Below, piece by piece: positions 17,764 through 26,605 of a stretch of 64,000 nt of DNA. Position 1 is the stretch's first letter. Every line of letters begins with the position of its first letter. The stretch is taken from assembly GCA_965613685.1 (NCBI GenBank), contig OZ277031.1:186001-250000 (forward strand). Direction: 5' to 3'. The stretch is from Methylotenera oryzisoli_B. GTDB lineage: Bacteria; Pseudomonadota; Gammaproteobacteria; Burkholderiales; Methylophilaceae. Made by a program: the position numbers and the translations under genes. The notes under the pieces were generated by a model that worked only from the letters and a program-made list of their open reading frames with translations, made no database searches and had not been told where the DNA came from.

Positions 17764-18579
17764 ATGACCTCTAACATAGTAGAAATTGATAACCTTTCCT
17801 TTGGCTATAAAGGACGTTTGCTGCATAAAGGCATCAACATGGTCTTTCCGCGTGGCAAGGTGATCGCCATCATGGGCGGCAGTGGCAGTGGTAAAACCAC
17901 CCTATTGCGTTTAATTGGCGGGCAAATTAAGCCCAGCCATGGCGAGGTACGGGTAGATGGCGACGTGGTGCACAAGCAAGATCGCGAAGGCATCTATACC
18001 CTGCGGCGAAAAATGGGCATGCTGTTTCAGCACGGCGCTTTGTTCACGGATTTATCGGTGTTTGACAACGTGGCTTTCCCCATGCGCGAGTTGACTGATT
18101 TGCCTGAAGCCATGATTAGGGATTTGGTATTAATGAAATTAAACGCCGTGGGCTTGCGTGGCGCCCATCAGTTCATGCCGGCTGAATTATCCGGCGGCAT
18201 GGCAAGGCGCGTGGCGCTTGCTCGGGCCATCGCCTTGGACCCAGCCATCATTATGTACGATGAACCTTTTGCTGGATTGGACCCGATTTCCATGGGCGTG
18301 ATATGCGCGCTTATCCGCAGCTTAAATGACGCTTTAGGCGCCACCTCGATTATCGTCTCGCACGATGTAAAAGAGACCTTTTTGATTGCCGATTACGTGT
18401 ATTTTGTGGCCAATGGCGAAGTGGCAGCGGAAGGCACGCCGGATGATTTAATGCAATCCAAGCTGCCTTTTGTGCATCAGTTTGTGCACGGGGATAAAGA
18501 CGGTCCCGTGCCATTTCACTACCCTGCAGCCGATTACCGTTCTGAACTATTGCAAGCAAGCTCAGGCCAAAAAGGGTAA
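17764..18579 (+). CDS. mlaF: Phospholipid transport ABC ATPase MlaF
   Basis: Cytoplasmic ATPase of the MlaFEDB complex, which keeps outer-membrane lipid asymmetry by moving phospholipids between the membranes. The 271 residues have Walker A GGSGSGKTT near residue 40, the signature LSGGMARRVALARAIALDP and Walker B IIMYDEPFAGLD. First gene of the operon mlaF-E-D-C-B. Confidence 0.95.
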   Translation: MTSNIVEIDNLSFGYKGRLLHKGINMVFPRGKVIAIMGGSGSGKTTLLRLIGGQIKPSHGEVRVDGDVVHKQDREGIYTLRRKMGMLFQHGALFTDLSVFDNVAFPMRELTDLPEAMIRDLVLMKLNAVGLRGAHQFMPAELSGGMARRVALARAIALDPAIIMYDEPFAGLDPISMGVICALIRSLNDALGATSIIVSHDVKETFLIADYVYFVANGEVAAEGTPDDLMQSKLPFVHQFVHGDKDGPVPFHYPAADYRSELLQASSGQKG

Positions 18580-18590
18580 GAGTTAACACC

Positions 18591-19397
18591 ATGATAAAAT
18601 CCAAGCTTATGCTAAGTATGCTTCGCCACCTGCGCGGCATGGGCCACCGCATGATAGAGCGCACTTGGCGCTTGGGCGCGGGAGCCAGATTATTTTTCTT
18701 GGCCATCGTCTATTCCGGCGAGAGTTTTAAGCGCTTTCATTTAACCTTGCGCGAAATCTATTTCACCGGCGTCATGTCGCTACTGATTATTATCGTATCG
18801 GCTTTTTTTGTCGGCATGGTGCTGGCCTTGCAAGGCTACAACACCTTGCAAAAATACGGTTCATCGGAAGCCATAGGCGTGCTAGTGGCCTTAGCCTTGG
18901 TGCGCGAATTAGGTCCTGTGGTCACGGCATTATTGTTTGCCGGTCGCGCCGGCACGGCCATTACTGCGGAAATAGGTTTGATGAAAACCACAGAGCAATT
19001 GTCTGCCATGGAGATGATGGCCGTTAATCCAATTGCACGTGTGGTGGCGCCGCGTTTTTGGGCTGGGGTGATTTCCATGCCCATACTCGCGTCTATTTTT
19101 TCCATGGTCGGCATATTGGGCGGCTACTTGGTAGCCGTGCCATTGATAGGTGTGGACGACGGTGCATTTTGGTCGCAAATGCAGGCCAACGTGGATTTTA
19201 GTGCCGACATCGTCAATGGCGTGATTAAAAGCCTGGTATTCGGTGTGGTGTGCACCATGATCGCTTTGTTTGAAGGGTTTGATGCGCCACCTACAGCCGA
19301 GGGGGTGAGCCGAGCCACCACCCGTACGGTGGTGATATCGTCCTTAACGGTATTGGGCCTGGATTTTATTTTAACGTCTTTTATGTTGGTCGTATAA
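18591..19397 (+). CDS. mlaE: Phospholipid transport permease MlaE
   Basis: Inner-membrane permease of the Mla transporter. The 268 residues have the family features: an amphipathic N-terminal segment (SFKRFHLTLREIYFTGVMSL), ALVRELGPVVTALLFAGRAG, AEIGLMKTTEQLSAMEMMAVNP, and five or so membrane helices. Eleven bases separate it from mlaF. A start six codons later is also possible. Confidence 0.95.
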   Translation: MIKSKLMLSMLRHLRGMGHRMIERTWRLGAGARLFFLAIVYSGESFKRFHLTLREIYFTGVMSLLIIIVSAFFVGMVLALQGYNTLQKYGSSEAIGVLVALALVRELGPVVTALLFAGRAGTAITAEIGLMKTTEQLSAMEMMAVNPIARVVAPRFWAGVISMPILASIFSMVGILGGYLVAVPLIGVDDGAFWSQMQANVDFSADIVNGVIKSLVFGVVCTMIALFEGFDAPPTAEGVSRATTRTVVISSLTVLGLDFILTSFMLVV

Positions 19398-19429
19398 GCG
19401 CTGAGACAGTGATTTGAGGGGGTATATAA

Positions 19430-19948
19430 GTGGATAGAACAACGCTGGATTTATGGGTAGGTATTTTTGTGGCCATTGGTGTGGCCGCGCTATTTGGCTT
19501 GGCGATGAAAGTGGGCAATTTAACGTCCAGTAAGATAGGCCCCACCATCACCGTCACCGCTGCATTTGATAATGTTGGTAGTCTTAAGCCGCATGCGCCC
19601 ATCAAGAGTGCGGGTGTCGTGGTTGGCCGTGTCGATAATATTGTCTTTAACAGTGAAACTTATGAGGCCATCGTGACACTCAATATAGACGAGCGTTATG
19701 CGTTTCCCATAGACACCTTTGCCAATATTTATACCGCCGGTTTGTTGGGTGAGCAGTACATTGGTTTGGAGGCCGGTGGCGATGAAGTGGTGTTGAAAAA
19801 TGGTGATAAAATAGCCAAAACTCAAGATGCCATTGTGCTAGAGAAAATGATCAGTCAATTTTTGTTTAACAAGGCCTCTGAAACCGAAGCAAAAGCCGAT
19901 GTCAAAGCGGCGCCACCTGTTGGGACCGAGCTGGATATACTTAAATAA
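19430..19948 (+). CDS. mlaD: Phospholipid-binding MCE domain protein MlaD
   Basis: Membrane-anchored subunit of 172 residues: one N-terminal helix (DLWVGIFVAIGVAALFGLAM) and then one MCE domain (FDNVGSLKPHAPIKSAGVVVGRVDNIVF; AGLLGEQYIGLEAGG). MlaD forms a hexameric ring that passes lipid from MlaFE to MlaC. The start is GTG. Confidence 0.95.
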   Translation: MDRTTLDLWVGIFVAIGVAALFGLAMKVGNLTSSKIGPTITVTAAFDNVGSLKPHAPIKSAGVVVGRVDNIVFNSETYEAIVTLNIDERYAFPIDTFANIYTAGLLGEQYIGLEAGGDEVVLKNGDKIAKTQDAIVLEKMISQFLFNKASETEAKADVKAAPPVGTELDILK

Positions 19949-19956
19949 GGATAGCA

Positions 19957-20577
19957 ATGAAAGCCATAGTAAAAATCTTATGCCTAGCGGGCTTGGCGTT
20001 GTTTGCCAATGTGGCCATGGCCAACATAGACATGGCGCCGGATGCCTTGGTTAAACAAACGGCCGACGACGTCTTGACCATAGTCAAAAATGACAAAGAC
20101 ATACAAGCCGGTAACCAGCAAAAATTGTTCGCCGTGGTGGAAGAGAAAATCTTGCCAAATTTTGACTTTGATCGCGTTTGCCGCATGGTGCTGGGCAAAA
20201 ATTGGAAGTCAGCCAGCCCGGAGCAGCAAGCTTTATTTCAGAAAGAATTCCGCAGTCTGTTGTTGCGCACATACGCCACCGCATTGGGAAAATACCGCGA
20301 TCAGGTTATTGAATACCGCCCTATGCAAACCGACGCCAGCGAAAAAAATGTCACGGTAAAAACGCAAATTATCCAAAAAGGTGGCCAGCCGATTGCCGTC
20401 GATTACAGCTTGGTCAAAGGCACCGCTGGTTGGAAAGTCTATGACATTACTATCGAAAGCGTCAGCTTGGTGACCAATTACCGCAGTCAATTTAGCAGCG
20501 AAATTCGCCAAAATGGTTTAGACAGTCTGAATAAGAAGTTAGCCGATAAAAACGCTGCTACCGAGGTGAAGCGTTAA
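19957..20577 (+). CDS. mlaC: Periplasmic phospholipid shuttle MlaC
   Basis: Soluble lipid carrier of 206 residues. It has a signal peptide (KAIVKILCLAGLALFANVAMA) and the MlaC/Ttg2D domain (KILPNFDFDRVCRMVLGKNW, EFRSLLLRTYATALGKYRDQ, YDITIESVSLVTNYRSQF). It exchanges phospholipids between MlaD and the outer-membrane MlaA. AAGGA precedes the ATG. mlaA, which in some betaproteobacteria sits next to mlaC, is not present here. Confidence 0.95.
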   Translation: MKAIVKILCLAGLALFANVAMANIDMAPDALVKQTADDVLTIVKNDKDIQAGNQQKLFAVVEEKILPNFDFDRVCRMVLGKNWKSASPEQQALFQKEFRSLLLRTYATALGKYRDQVIEYRPMQTDASEKNVTVKTQIIQKGGQPIAVDYSLVKGTAGWKVYDITIESVSLVTNYRSQFSSEIRQNGLDSLNKKLADKNAATEVKR

Positions 20578-20579
20578 GC

Positions 20580-20891
20580 TTGAACGCCATGGCCATTAAC
20601 GCAGCGAGTAAAATTGAGCAGCATGGCAACACCTGGCGGATTGCCGGTGACGTGCTGATGGATAACGCCAATTTTATCCTGCAACAAAGTCGGGCCTTGT
20701 CCACGGGCGATGAATTTTTAGTGGATTTTTCTGCCGTCAATAAAGTCGATACGGCCGCGCTCAGTCTCATGATGGAATGGCAGCGCCGCGCTGCTGCATC
20801 TTCTTCTCATGTACGCTTTGCTAATATGCCAGTGAATTTAACTCGATTGGTGTCGCTGTATGGCTTGACCGATTTTGTACCAGTTCGCTAG
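20580..20891 (+). CDS. mlaB: STAS domain subunit MlaB
   Basis: Small cytoplasmic STAS protein (about 100 residues) that binds MlaF and is needed for complex stability. The motif FSAVNKVDTAALSLMMEWQR carries the conserved Thr of the family. Translation starts either at TTG, two bases after the mlaC stop, or at the ATG nine bases further. Last gene of the mla operon; 105 bases follow before the next ABC pair. Confidence 0.88.
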   Translation: MNAMAINAASKIEQHGNTWRIAGDVLMDNANFILQQSRALSTGDEFLVDFSAVNKVDTAALSLMMEWQRRAAASSSHVRFANMPVNLTRLVSLYGLTDFVPVR

Positions 20892-20996
20892 CTTTAACTT
20901 GCGTTCAAAACGACCTGCTGTTTGCGCTTACCCATTTCTCAAGGGCCTGTATAAAAGCAAGCCCTTATTTATTAAGGCTTAAGCTGTCAGCGTAAT

Positions 20997-21899
20997 ATGA
21001 CCACCGCCATACAAATCAATCGCATCCATAAGCATTTTGGCGCCTTGCATGCCTTAAAAGGCATCGATTTGAGCGTAGAACAAGGTGAGTTTTTTGCCCT
21101 GCTTGGCCCAAATGGTGCTGGCAAATCAACCTTAATCAACATCTTGGCTGGCCTCATTAAACCTAGTTCGGGCGACATCTCGGTGCTGGGTTTTGATGTG
21201 GTTGAGCAGTACCGGCAAGCTAGGCAATTATTGGGCATAGTCCCGCAAGAGCTGGTATTTGATCCCTTTTTCAATGTGCGTGAAATGCTGCGCTTTCAAG
21301 CCGGTTACTTTGGCCGAGGGCCGGAGAACGATGCTTGGGTGGATGAGATATTGGTGGGCTTAGGTCTAGCCGATAAAGCCAATACCAATATGCGCAAGCT
21401 TTCCGGCGGCATGAAGCGTCGCGCGTTGATAGCTCAAGCGCTGGCGCACAAGCCGCCGGTGATCGTCTTGGATGAGCCTACCGCCGGTGTCGATGTTGAA
21501 TTGCGGCAAACCATGTGGGCGTTTATTAAAAAGCTCAATCGCGAGGGCCATACCATTATCCTGACCACGCATTACCTGGAAGAAGCGGAAACCTTATGCA
21601 ATCGCGTAGGCATGATGAAGCAAGGTGAGTTGGTGGCATTGGATAGCACGGCGAATTTGCTGAATAAATTTTCCGGAAAAAAATTGAGTTTAAGCTTGGG
21701 GGAGGTCAGCTTGCCCGAAGCGATACGGCCCATGCTGAGGGGCCAAGAAAAAGGCGTGCACACGTTTGCTTTAACCGATATGGCGCAAATTGAATTGGTT
21801 TTATCCAGTTTGCGCACGGCTAATATTGCCGTGGCTGATATGCAATTGCATGAAGCCGACCTCGAAGACGTGTTTCTATCATTGGTGGGTAAACAATAA
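20997..21899 (+). CDS. ABC-2 type exporter ATPase (YadG-like)
   Basis: A 300-residue ABC ATPase with Walker A GPNGAGKST, the signature LSGGMKRRALIAQALAHKP, Walker B VIVLDEPTAGVD and the H-loop TTHYLEEAE, plus a C-terminal domain of about 80 residues. The stop overlaps the start of the permease gene (TAATG), so the two are translationally coupled. The pair matches the YadGH family; the substrate is unknown. Its position between mla and bolA/murA suggests an envelope role, by context only. Confidence 0.9.
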   Translation: MTTAIQINRIHKHFGALHALKGIDLSVEQGEFFALLGPNGAGKSTLINILAGLIKPSSGDISVLGFDVVEQYRQARQLLGIVPQELVFDPFFNVREMLRFQAGYFGRGPENDAWVDEILVGLGLADKANTNMRKLSGGMKRRALIAQALAHKPPVIVLDEPTAGVDVELRQTMWAFIKKLNREGHTIILTTHYLEEAETLCNRVGMMKQGELVALDSTANLLNKFSGKKLSLSLGEVSLPEAIRPMLRGQEKGVHTFALTDMAQIELVLSSLRTANIAVADMQLHEADLEDVFLSLVGKQ

Positions 21900-22714
21900 T
21901 GCCGGCCTTTAACAAACTGCGGGATGCATTCATCAGCGCGACGACGATCAGCCCTAAATACCGTGGCCCATGGACCTTGTTGAAAAAAGAGATGCTGCGA
22001 TTTTGGCGGGTTGGATTTCAAACAGTGGCGGCACCGGTGATTACCGCTTTGCTGTATTTATTGATTTTTTCGCACGTGCTAGAAGGCCGCGTGCAAGTAT
22101 ACCAAGACGTGCTTTACACGGTTTTTTTGATACCGGGTCTGATCATGATGTCGGTCTTGCAAAATGCCTTCGCGAACAGCTCATCGAGTTTGATTCAGTC
22201 AAAAGTGATGGGTAACTTAATCTTTGTTTTATTAACGCCGTTAACGCACCTGCAGTTCTTTTGTGCATTTTTATGCGCGGCCATTATTCGTGGCTTAGTC
22301 GTGGGTTTGTGCATTTATTTAGTGGCCGTGTGCTTTGTTGATTTGCCGATTAGCCAGCCTTGGATGATAGTGGCGTTTGCTTTATTGGGCAGTGCTTTAT
22401 TGGGTACTTTTGGCATTATTGCGGGTATTTGGGCCGATCGATTTGATCAGATGGCGGTTTTTCAAAACTTTATCATCATGCCTCTGTCTTTCTTGTCCGG
22501 GGTTTTTTATTCCATCCATTCTTTGCCACCGTTTTGGCAAAGCGTCTCGCACCTCAACCCATTTTTCTACATGATAGATGGCTTTAGGTATGGGTTTTTT
22601 GGTCAGGCGGACATTTCACCTTGGATCAGCTTGTGCATCGTCACTACGGCCTTCTTAGTGTTGGCATGGAGCACCTTAAAAATGCTAAAATCCGGTTATA
22701 AATTAAGAGCCTAA
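21899..22714 (+). CDS. ABC-2 type exporter permease (YadH-like)
   Basis: Inner-membrane partner of the preceding ATPase. The 271 residues have about six membrane helices and the ABC-2 features TLLKKEMLRFWRVGFQTVAA near the N-terminus and MPLSFLSGVFYSIHSLPPFW in the C-terminal half. Substrate not known. Confidence 0.9.
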   Translation: MPAFNKLRDAFISATTISPKYRGPWTLLKKEMLRFWRVGFQTVAAPVITALLYLLIFSHVLEGRVQVYQDVLYTVFLIPGLIMMSVLQNAFANSSSSLIQSKVMGNLIFVLLTPLTHLQFFCAFLCAAIIRGLVVGLCIYLVAVCFVDLPISQPWMIVAFALLGSALLGTFGIIAGIWADRFDQMAVFQNFIIMPLSFLSGVFYSIHSLPPFWQSVSHLNPFFYMIDGFRYGFFGQADISPWISLCIVTTAFLVLAWSTLKMLKSGYKLRA

Positions 22715-22747
22715 ACCGCTAGGCTAGATTAAAAAGGCGATATTAAG

Positions 22748-22990
22748 GTGTTAACAGCAGCGCAATTACAGTCCTACATTACCCAGCATTTGGCTTGTGA
22801 ATACATCAAAGTCATGGGTGACGATGGCACGCATTTTGAGGCGGTGCTGGTCAGTTCAGCCTTTTTAGGAAAAAGCCGGGTGCAGCAACATCAATTGGTC
22901 TATGCTACGCTCGGTGACAGAATGCGTGAGGAAATTCACGCTTTGTCTATGCAGACCTATACCCCAGAGCAATGGGCTAAACAGCCTTAA
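22748..22990 (+). CDS. BolA family protein (IbaG-like)
   Basis: An 80-residue BolA-fold protein, starting with GTG. The motif FLGKSRVQQHQLVYATLGDRM is the family's nucleic-acid or glutaredoxin-binding region. BolA proteins pair with monothiol glutaredoxins to bind [2Fe-2S] clusters, and a CGFS glutaredoxin gene follows at once, which supports a working pair. A position between the ABC-2 genes and murA is common in proteobacteria. Confidence 0.9.
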   Translation: MLTAAQLQSYITQHLACEYIKVMGDDGTHFEAVLVSSAFLGKSRVQQHQLVYATLGDRMREEIHALSMQTYTPEQWAKQP

Positions 22991-23034
22991 ATTGGCCACG
23001 AAATATAAATTTAACACGAGTCATGGAGCAGCAT

Positions 23035-23346
23035 ATGGACGCACAAGCACAAATCAAGCAAACGGTCACTAGCAACAAGGTGGTGCTGTATATGAAAGGT
23101 AGTCCCAAATTTCCACAATGTGGTTTTTCTAATTTGGCCACGCAGATTTTAGATGCTTGCCAAGCAAAATACTTCGCTGTTGACGTATTAGCTGATCAAG
23201 CCGTACGTGAAGGCATTAAAGTCTATGCCAATTGGCCGACCATTCCGCAGTTGTATATCAATGGTGAATTTGTTGGCGGCTCAGATATCATGCGTGCAAT
23301 GTATGAAAACGGAGAGCTTCAAACGATGTTAGAAGCAGCAAAGTAA
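23035..23346 (+). CDS. grxD: Monothiol glutaredoxin (Grx4 type)
   Basis: CGFS glutaredoxin of 103 residues. Active-site Cys29 sits in GSPKFPQCGFS, and WPTIPQLYINGEFVGGSDI binds glutathione. It carries or transfers [2Fe-2S] clusters, often with BolA proteins. I chose the second ATG because GGAG lies six bases upstream of it; an ATG four codons earlier overlaps that site. The stop codon touches the murA start. Confidence 0.93.
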   Translation: MDAQAQIKQTVTSNKVVLYMKGSPKFPQCGFSNLATQILDACQAKYFAVDVLADQAVREGIKVYANWPTIPQLYINGEFVGGSDIMRAMYENGELQTMLEAAK

Positions 23347-24609
23347 TTGGATAAATTAATTATACAAGGCGGTAACCGCCTCAACGGCGTGGTCACCATT
23401 TCTGGTGCTAAGAATGCCGCTTTGCCTATATTGTGTGCGGCATTGTTGGCAGAAACGCCCTTACACTTAACCGGGGTGGCAGCCTTAAAAGACATTGCCA
23501 CCACCATTAAATTGCTGGATACCATGGGCGTAAAAATTGCCCGGAATGGCAGTCAAGTTAGCTTGGATGCAAGCGATGTGGCCTCTTTCGAGGCCACTTA
23601 TGAAATGGTAAAAACCATGCGTGCCTCCATATTGGTATTGGGCCCATTGTTGGCCCGTTTTGGTACGGCTCGCGTGTCCTTGCCAGGTGGTTGTGCCATC
23701 GGTTCTAGGCCGGTGGATTTGCACATCAAAGGCTTGCAGGCGATGGGGGCGGCCATCCACATTACGCATGGTTACATCCAGGCCAGCACCTTGCATTTAC
23801 CGAATCGCCGTTTACAAGGCGCACGCTATTACATGGACATCGTGACCGTCACCGGCACAGAGAATTTAATGATGGCAGCGGCTTTAGCTGAAGGCACGAC
23901 GGTGCTAGAAAATGCCGCAAAAGAACCCGAAGTGATCGATTTGGCAGAAATGCTGATTAAGATGGGTGCTAACATCAGCGGTGCCGGCACGGACGTCATT
24001 ACCATCGTTGGTGTAGAGAAATTGCATGGCACCGAACACAACGTGGTGTGTGACCGAATTGAAGCGGGCACTTATATGGTGGCTGCAGCGATGGCTGGAG
24101 GCGAAGTCAAATTGCTCAATGCTAGGGCTGATTTGCTTGATGCGGTGATAGAGAAATTACGTGAAGCCGGTGCCACGGTAACCAGCGATAAAGACAGCAT
24201 TACCGTCAAAAGCGACGGCAAACTTAAGGCCGTTAACATACGTACGGCACCGCACCCGGCTTTCCCGACCGATATGCAAGCGCAGTTTATGGCGCTTAAT
24301 GCCGTGGCCAGTGGCGTAGCAAAAGTGACTGAAACCATCTTTGAAAACCGCTTCATGCATGTACAGGAAATGCAACGCATGGGCGCTGACATCAGTATAG
24401 ATGGCAACACCGCATTGGTTAAAGGTGTCGCCACATTGGATGGCGCGACCGTGATGGCCACCGATTTGCGTGCATCCGCCAGTTTGGTGTTAGCCGGTTT
24501 GGTTGCCCGAGGCGAAACCGTGGTGGAACGTATCTACCACCTAGACCGTGGTTATGAAAACCTAGAAGCAAAATTAAACGCATTGGGCGCCAATGTGAAA
24601 CGAGTTTAA
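23347..24609 (+). CDS. murA: UDP-N-acetylglucosamine 1-carboxyvinyltransferase MurA
   Basis: First committed enzyme of peptidoglycan synthesis: it transfers enolpyruvate from PEP to UDP-GlcNAc in the cytosol. The 420 residues fit. Catalytic Cys116 is in LPGGCAIGSRPVDLH; a Cys at this site predicts fosfomycin sensitivity of the enzyme. The TTG start follows directly on the grxD stop, implying translational coupling. It is followed by hisG with only two bases between. Confidence 0.96.
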   Translation: MDKLIIQGGNRLNGVVTISGAKNAALPILCAALLAETPLHLTGVAALKDIATTIKLLDTMGVKIARNGSQVSLDASDVASFEATYEMVKTMRASILVLGPLLARFGTARVSLPGGCAIGSRPVDLHIKGLQAMGAAIHITHGYIQASTLHLPNRRLQGARYYMDIVTVTGTENLMMAAALAEGTTVLENAAKEPEVIDLAEMLIKMGANISGAGTDVITIVGVEKLHGTEHNVVCDRIEAGTYMVAAAMAGGEVKLLNARADLLDAVIEKLREAGATVTSDKDSITVKSDGKLKAVNIRTAPHPAFPTDMQAQFMALNAVASGVAKVTETIFENRFMHVQEMQRMGADISIDGNTALVKGVATLDGATVMATDLRASASLVLAGLVARGETVVERIYHLDRGYENLEAKLNALGANVKRV

Positions 24610-24611
24610 GC

Positions 24612-25253
24612 ATGATAACCATCGCACTATCTAAAGGCCGTATTTTCGAGGAAACCACGCCATTGTTGGCGGCCGCTGGTATCCATGCCTTGGAAGACCC
24701 GGAATCCTCACGCAAATTAATATTGCCGACTAATCGCGATGACGTACGCTTGATTATCGTGCGGGCCTCCGATGTGCCTACTTACGTGCAATACGGCGCA
24801 GCCGATTTGGGCATAGCCGGCAAGGACGTATTGGATGAGCACGGCGGAGAAGGCTTGTATCAGCCTATCGATTTGCAAATAGCCAAATGCAAAATGATGG
24901 TGGCCGTGCGCGAAGACTTTGATTATTTTGCATCGATACGCAGTGGGGCTCGCCTTAAAGTCGTGACTAAGTATGTCAAAACCGCCCGCGAGCATTTTGC
25001 TGCTAAAGGCATGCACGTGGATTTGATCAAGCTTTATGGATCGATGGAGCTCGGGCCTTTGGTGGGCTTGGCCGACGTGATAGTGGATTTGGTTAGCACC
25101 GGCGGCACACTGCGGGCCAACAAACTTAAAGCGGTAGAAGAAGTGGGCGACATCAGTTCACGCTTGGTGGTCAATCAAGCTTCACTTAAATTGAATCGCG
25201 ATAAAATTCAACCGATTATGCAGGCGTTTATAAGCGCCATTTCTGCCAAGTAA
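24612..25253 (+). CDS. hisG: ATP phosphoribosyltransferase HisG, short form
   Basis: First step of histidine synthesis: ATP + PRPP to phosphoribosyl-ATP. At 213 residues it lacks the C-terminal regulatory domain of the long form, so it should need the HisRS-like subunit HisZ, which is not in this window. The PRPP-binding loop DLVSTGGTLRANKL is present. It lies in the murA-hisG-hisD-hisC run. Confidence 0.95.
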   Translation: MITIALSKGRIFEETTPLLAAAGIHALEDPESSRKLILPTNRDDVRLIIVRASDVPTYVQYGAADLGIAGKDVLDEHGGEGLYQPIDLQIAKCKMMVAVREDFDYFASIRSGARLKVVTKYVKTAREHFAAKGMHVDLIKLYGSMELGPLVGLADVIVDLVSTGGTLRANKLKAVEEVGDISSRLVVNQASLKLNRDKIQPIMQAFISAISAK

Positions 25254-25294
25254 ACGATTTTTAATTAAGTCATTAATAAGATTAGGTTAGATTT

Positions 25295-26605
25295 ATGAGT
25301 ATAAATATTAGACGTTTCTCCACCAGCGATAGCGATTTTGACGCTAAATTGCAGGCCTTATTGGCCTTTGAAACGGCCCAAGACGACAGCGTGGACGAGG
25401 TGGTGGCAGGCATATTAAAAGACGTCAAAAAACGCGGCGACGCCGCTGTGTTGGAGTACACCCAGCGTTTTGATAAAACCTCGGCCAGCACATTAAGCGA
25501 ACTGGAAATCAGTAAACAAGACCTGCATGAGGCATTAAAAGCCTTGCCGGCTGATCAGCGTGCTGCCTTGCAAGTGGCGGCCGATAGAGTGCGCATTTAT
25601 CACGAAAAGCAATTAATGAGCTCCTGGAGTTATGAGGAGCAAGACGGCACATTGCTAGGTCAGCAGGTGACCTCATTAGACCGTGTCGGCTTGTATGTGC
25701 CAGGGGGCAAGGCTGCTTACCCTTCATCTGTATTGATGAATGCCATCCCAGCCAAAGTGGCCGGCGTGAAAGAATTGATCATGGTGGTGCCCACGCCTAA
25801 TGGTGAGCGCAACCAGTTGGTGTTAGCCGCGGCGGCGATTTCTGGCGTGGATAGGGTGTTTTGCATAGGCGGCGCGCAAGCCGTTGGCGCCTTGGCCTAC
25901 GGCACGCAAACCGTTCCACAAGTGGATAAAGTGGTCGGTCCCGGTAACGCCTACGTGGCGGCTGCTAAGCGGCGCGTGTTTGGTGTGGTTGGCATAGACA
26001 TGGTGGCCGGCCCATCGGAAATTCTAGTGATCTGCGACGGCAAGACCAACCCAGATTGGGTGGCGATGGATTTATTCAGTCAGGCCGAGCACGATGAGTT
26101 AGCGCAAGCCATTTTATTGAGCCCAGATGCCGACTTTTTACAAAGCGTGCAAGCCAGCATAGATAAGTTGTTGGCAGACATGCCACGCAAAGACATCATC
26201 AGAACTGCCTTGACCGATAGGGGTGCTTTGATCCAGGTGCGCGATCTGGCTGAGGCGGCCAAGATTTGTAACTACATTGCGCCCGAGCATTTGGAATTGT
26301 CCATGGACGATCCCTTGGCTTTTAGTTTGAGCATCAAACACGCCGGTGCCATATTCATGGGGCGTAACACCTGTGAGGCGCTAGGGGATTATTGCGCTGG
26401 ACCTAACCACGTGTTACCCACTTCTCGCACGGCGCGTTTTTCTTCGCCGCTAGGGGTATACGATTTCCAGAAGCGTTCCAGCTTAATCATGGTGTCCGAA
26501 GCCGGTGCGCAAACCTTAGGTAAAGTGGCCGCCACCTTAGCTTACGGCGAAGGTTTGCAAGCGCACGCCCGATCCGCTGAATTTAGGTTGAAGCCAAGTA
26601 AATGA
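25295..26605 (+). CDS. hisD: Histidinol dehydrogenase HisD
   Basis: Zinc- and NAD-dependent enzyme for the last two oxidations, histidinol to histidine. The 436 residues include the signature segment DMVAGPSEILVICDG, the zinc and active-site region LFSQAEHDELAQA, and CNYIAPEHLELSM. Its stop overlaps the hisC start (ATGA). Confidence 0.97.
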   Translation: MSINIRRFSTSDSDFDAKLQALLAFETAQDDSVDEVVAGILKDVKKRGDAAVLEYTQRFDKTSASTLSELEISKQDLHEALKALPADQRAALQVAADRVRIYHEKQLMSSWSYEEQDGTLLGQQVTSLDRVGLYVPGGKAAYPSSVLMNAIPAKVAGVKELIMVVPTPNGERNQLVLAAAAISGVDRVFCIGGAQAVGALAYGTQTVPQVDKVVGPGNAYVAAAKRRVFGVVGIDMVAGPSEILVICDGKTNPDWVAMDLFSQAEHDELAQAILLSPDADFLQSVQASIDKLLADMPRKDIIRTALTDRGALIQVRDLAEAAKICNYIAPEHLELSMDDPLAFSLSIKHAGAIFMGRNTCEALGDYCAGPNHVLPTSRTARFSSPLGVYDFQKRSSLIMVSEAGAQTLGKVAATLAYGEGLQAHARSAEFRLKPSK

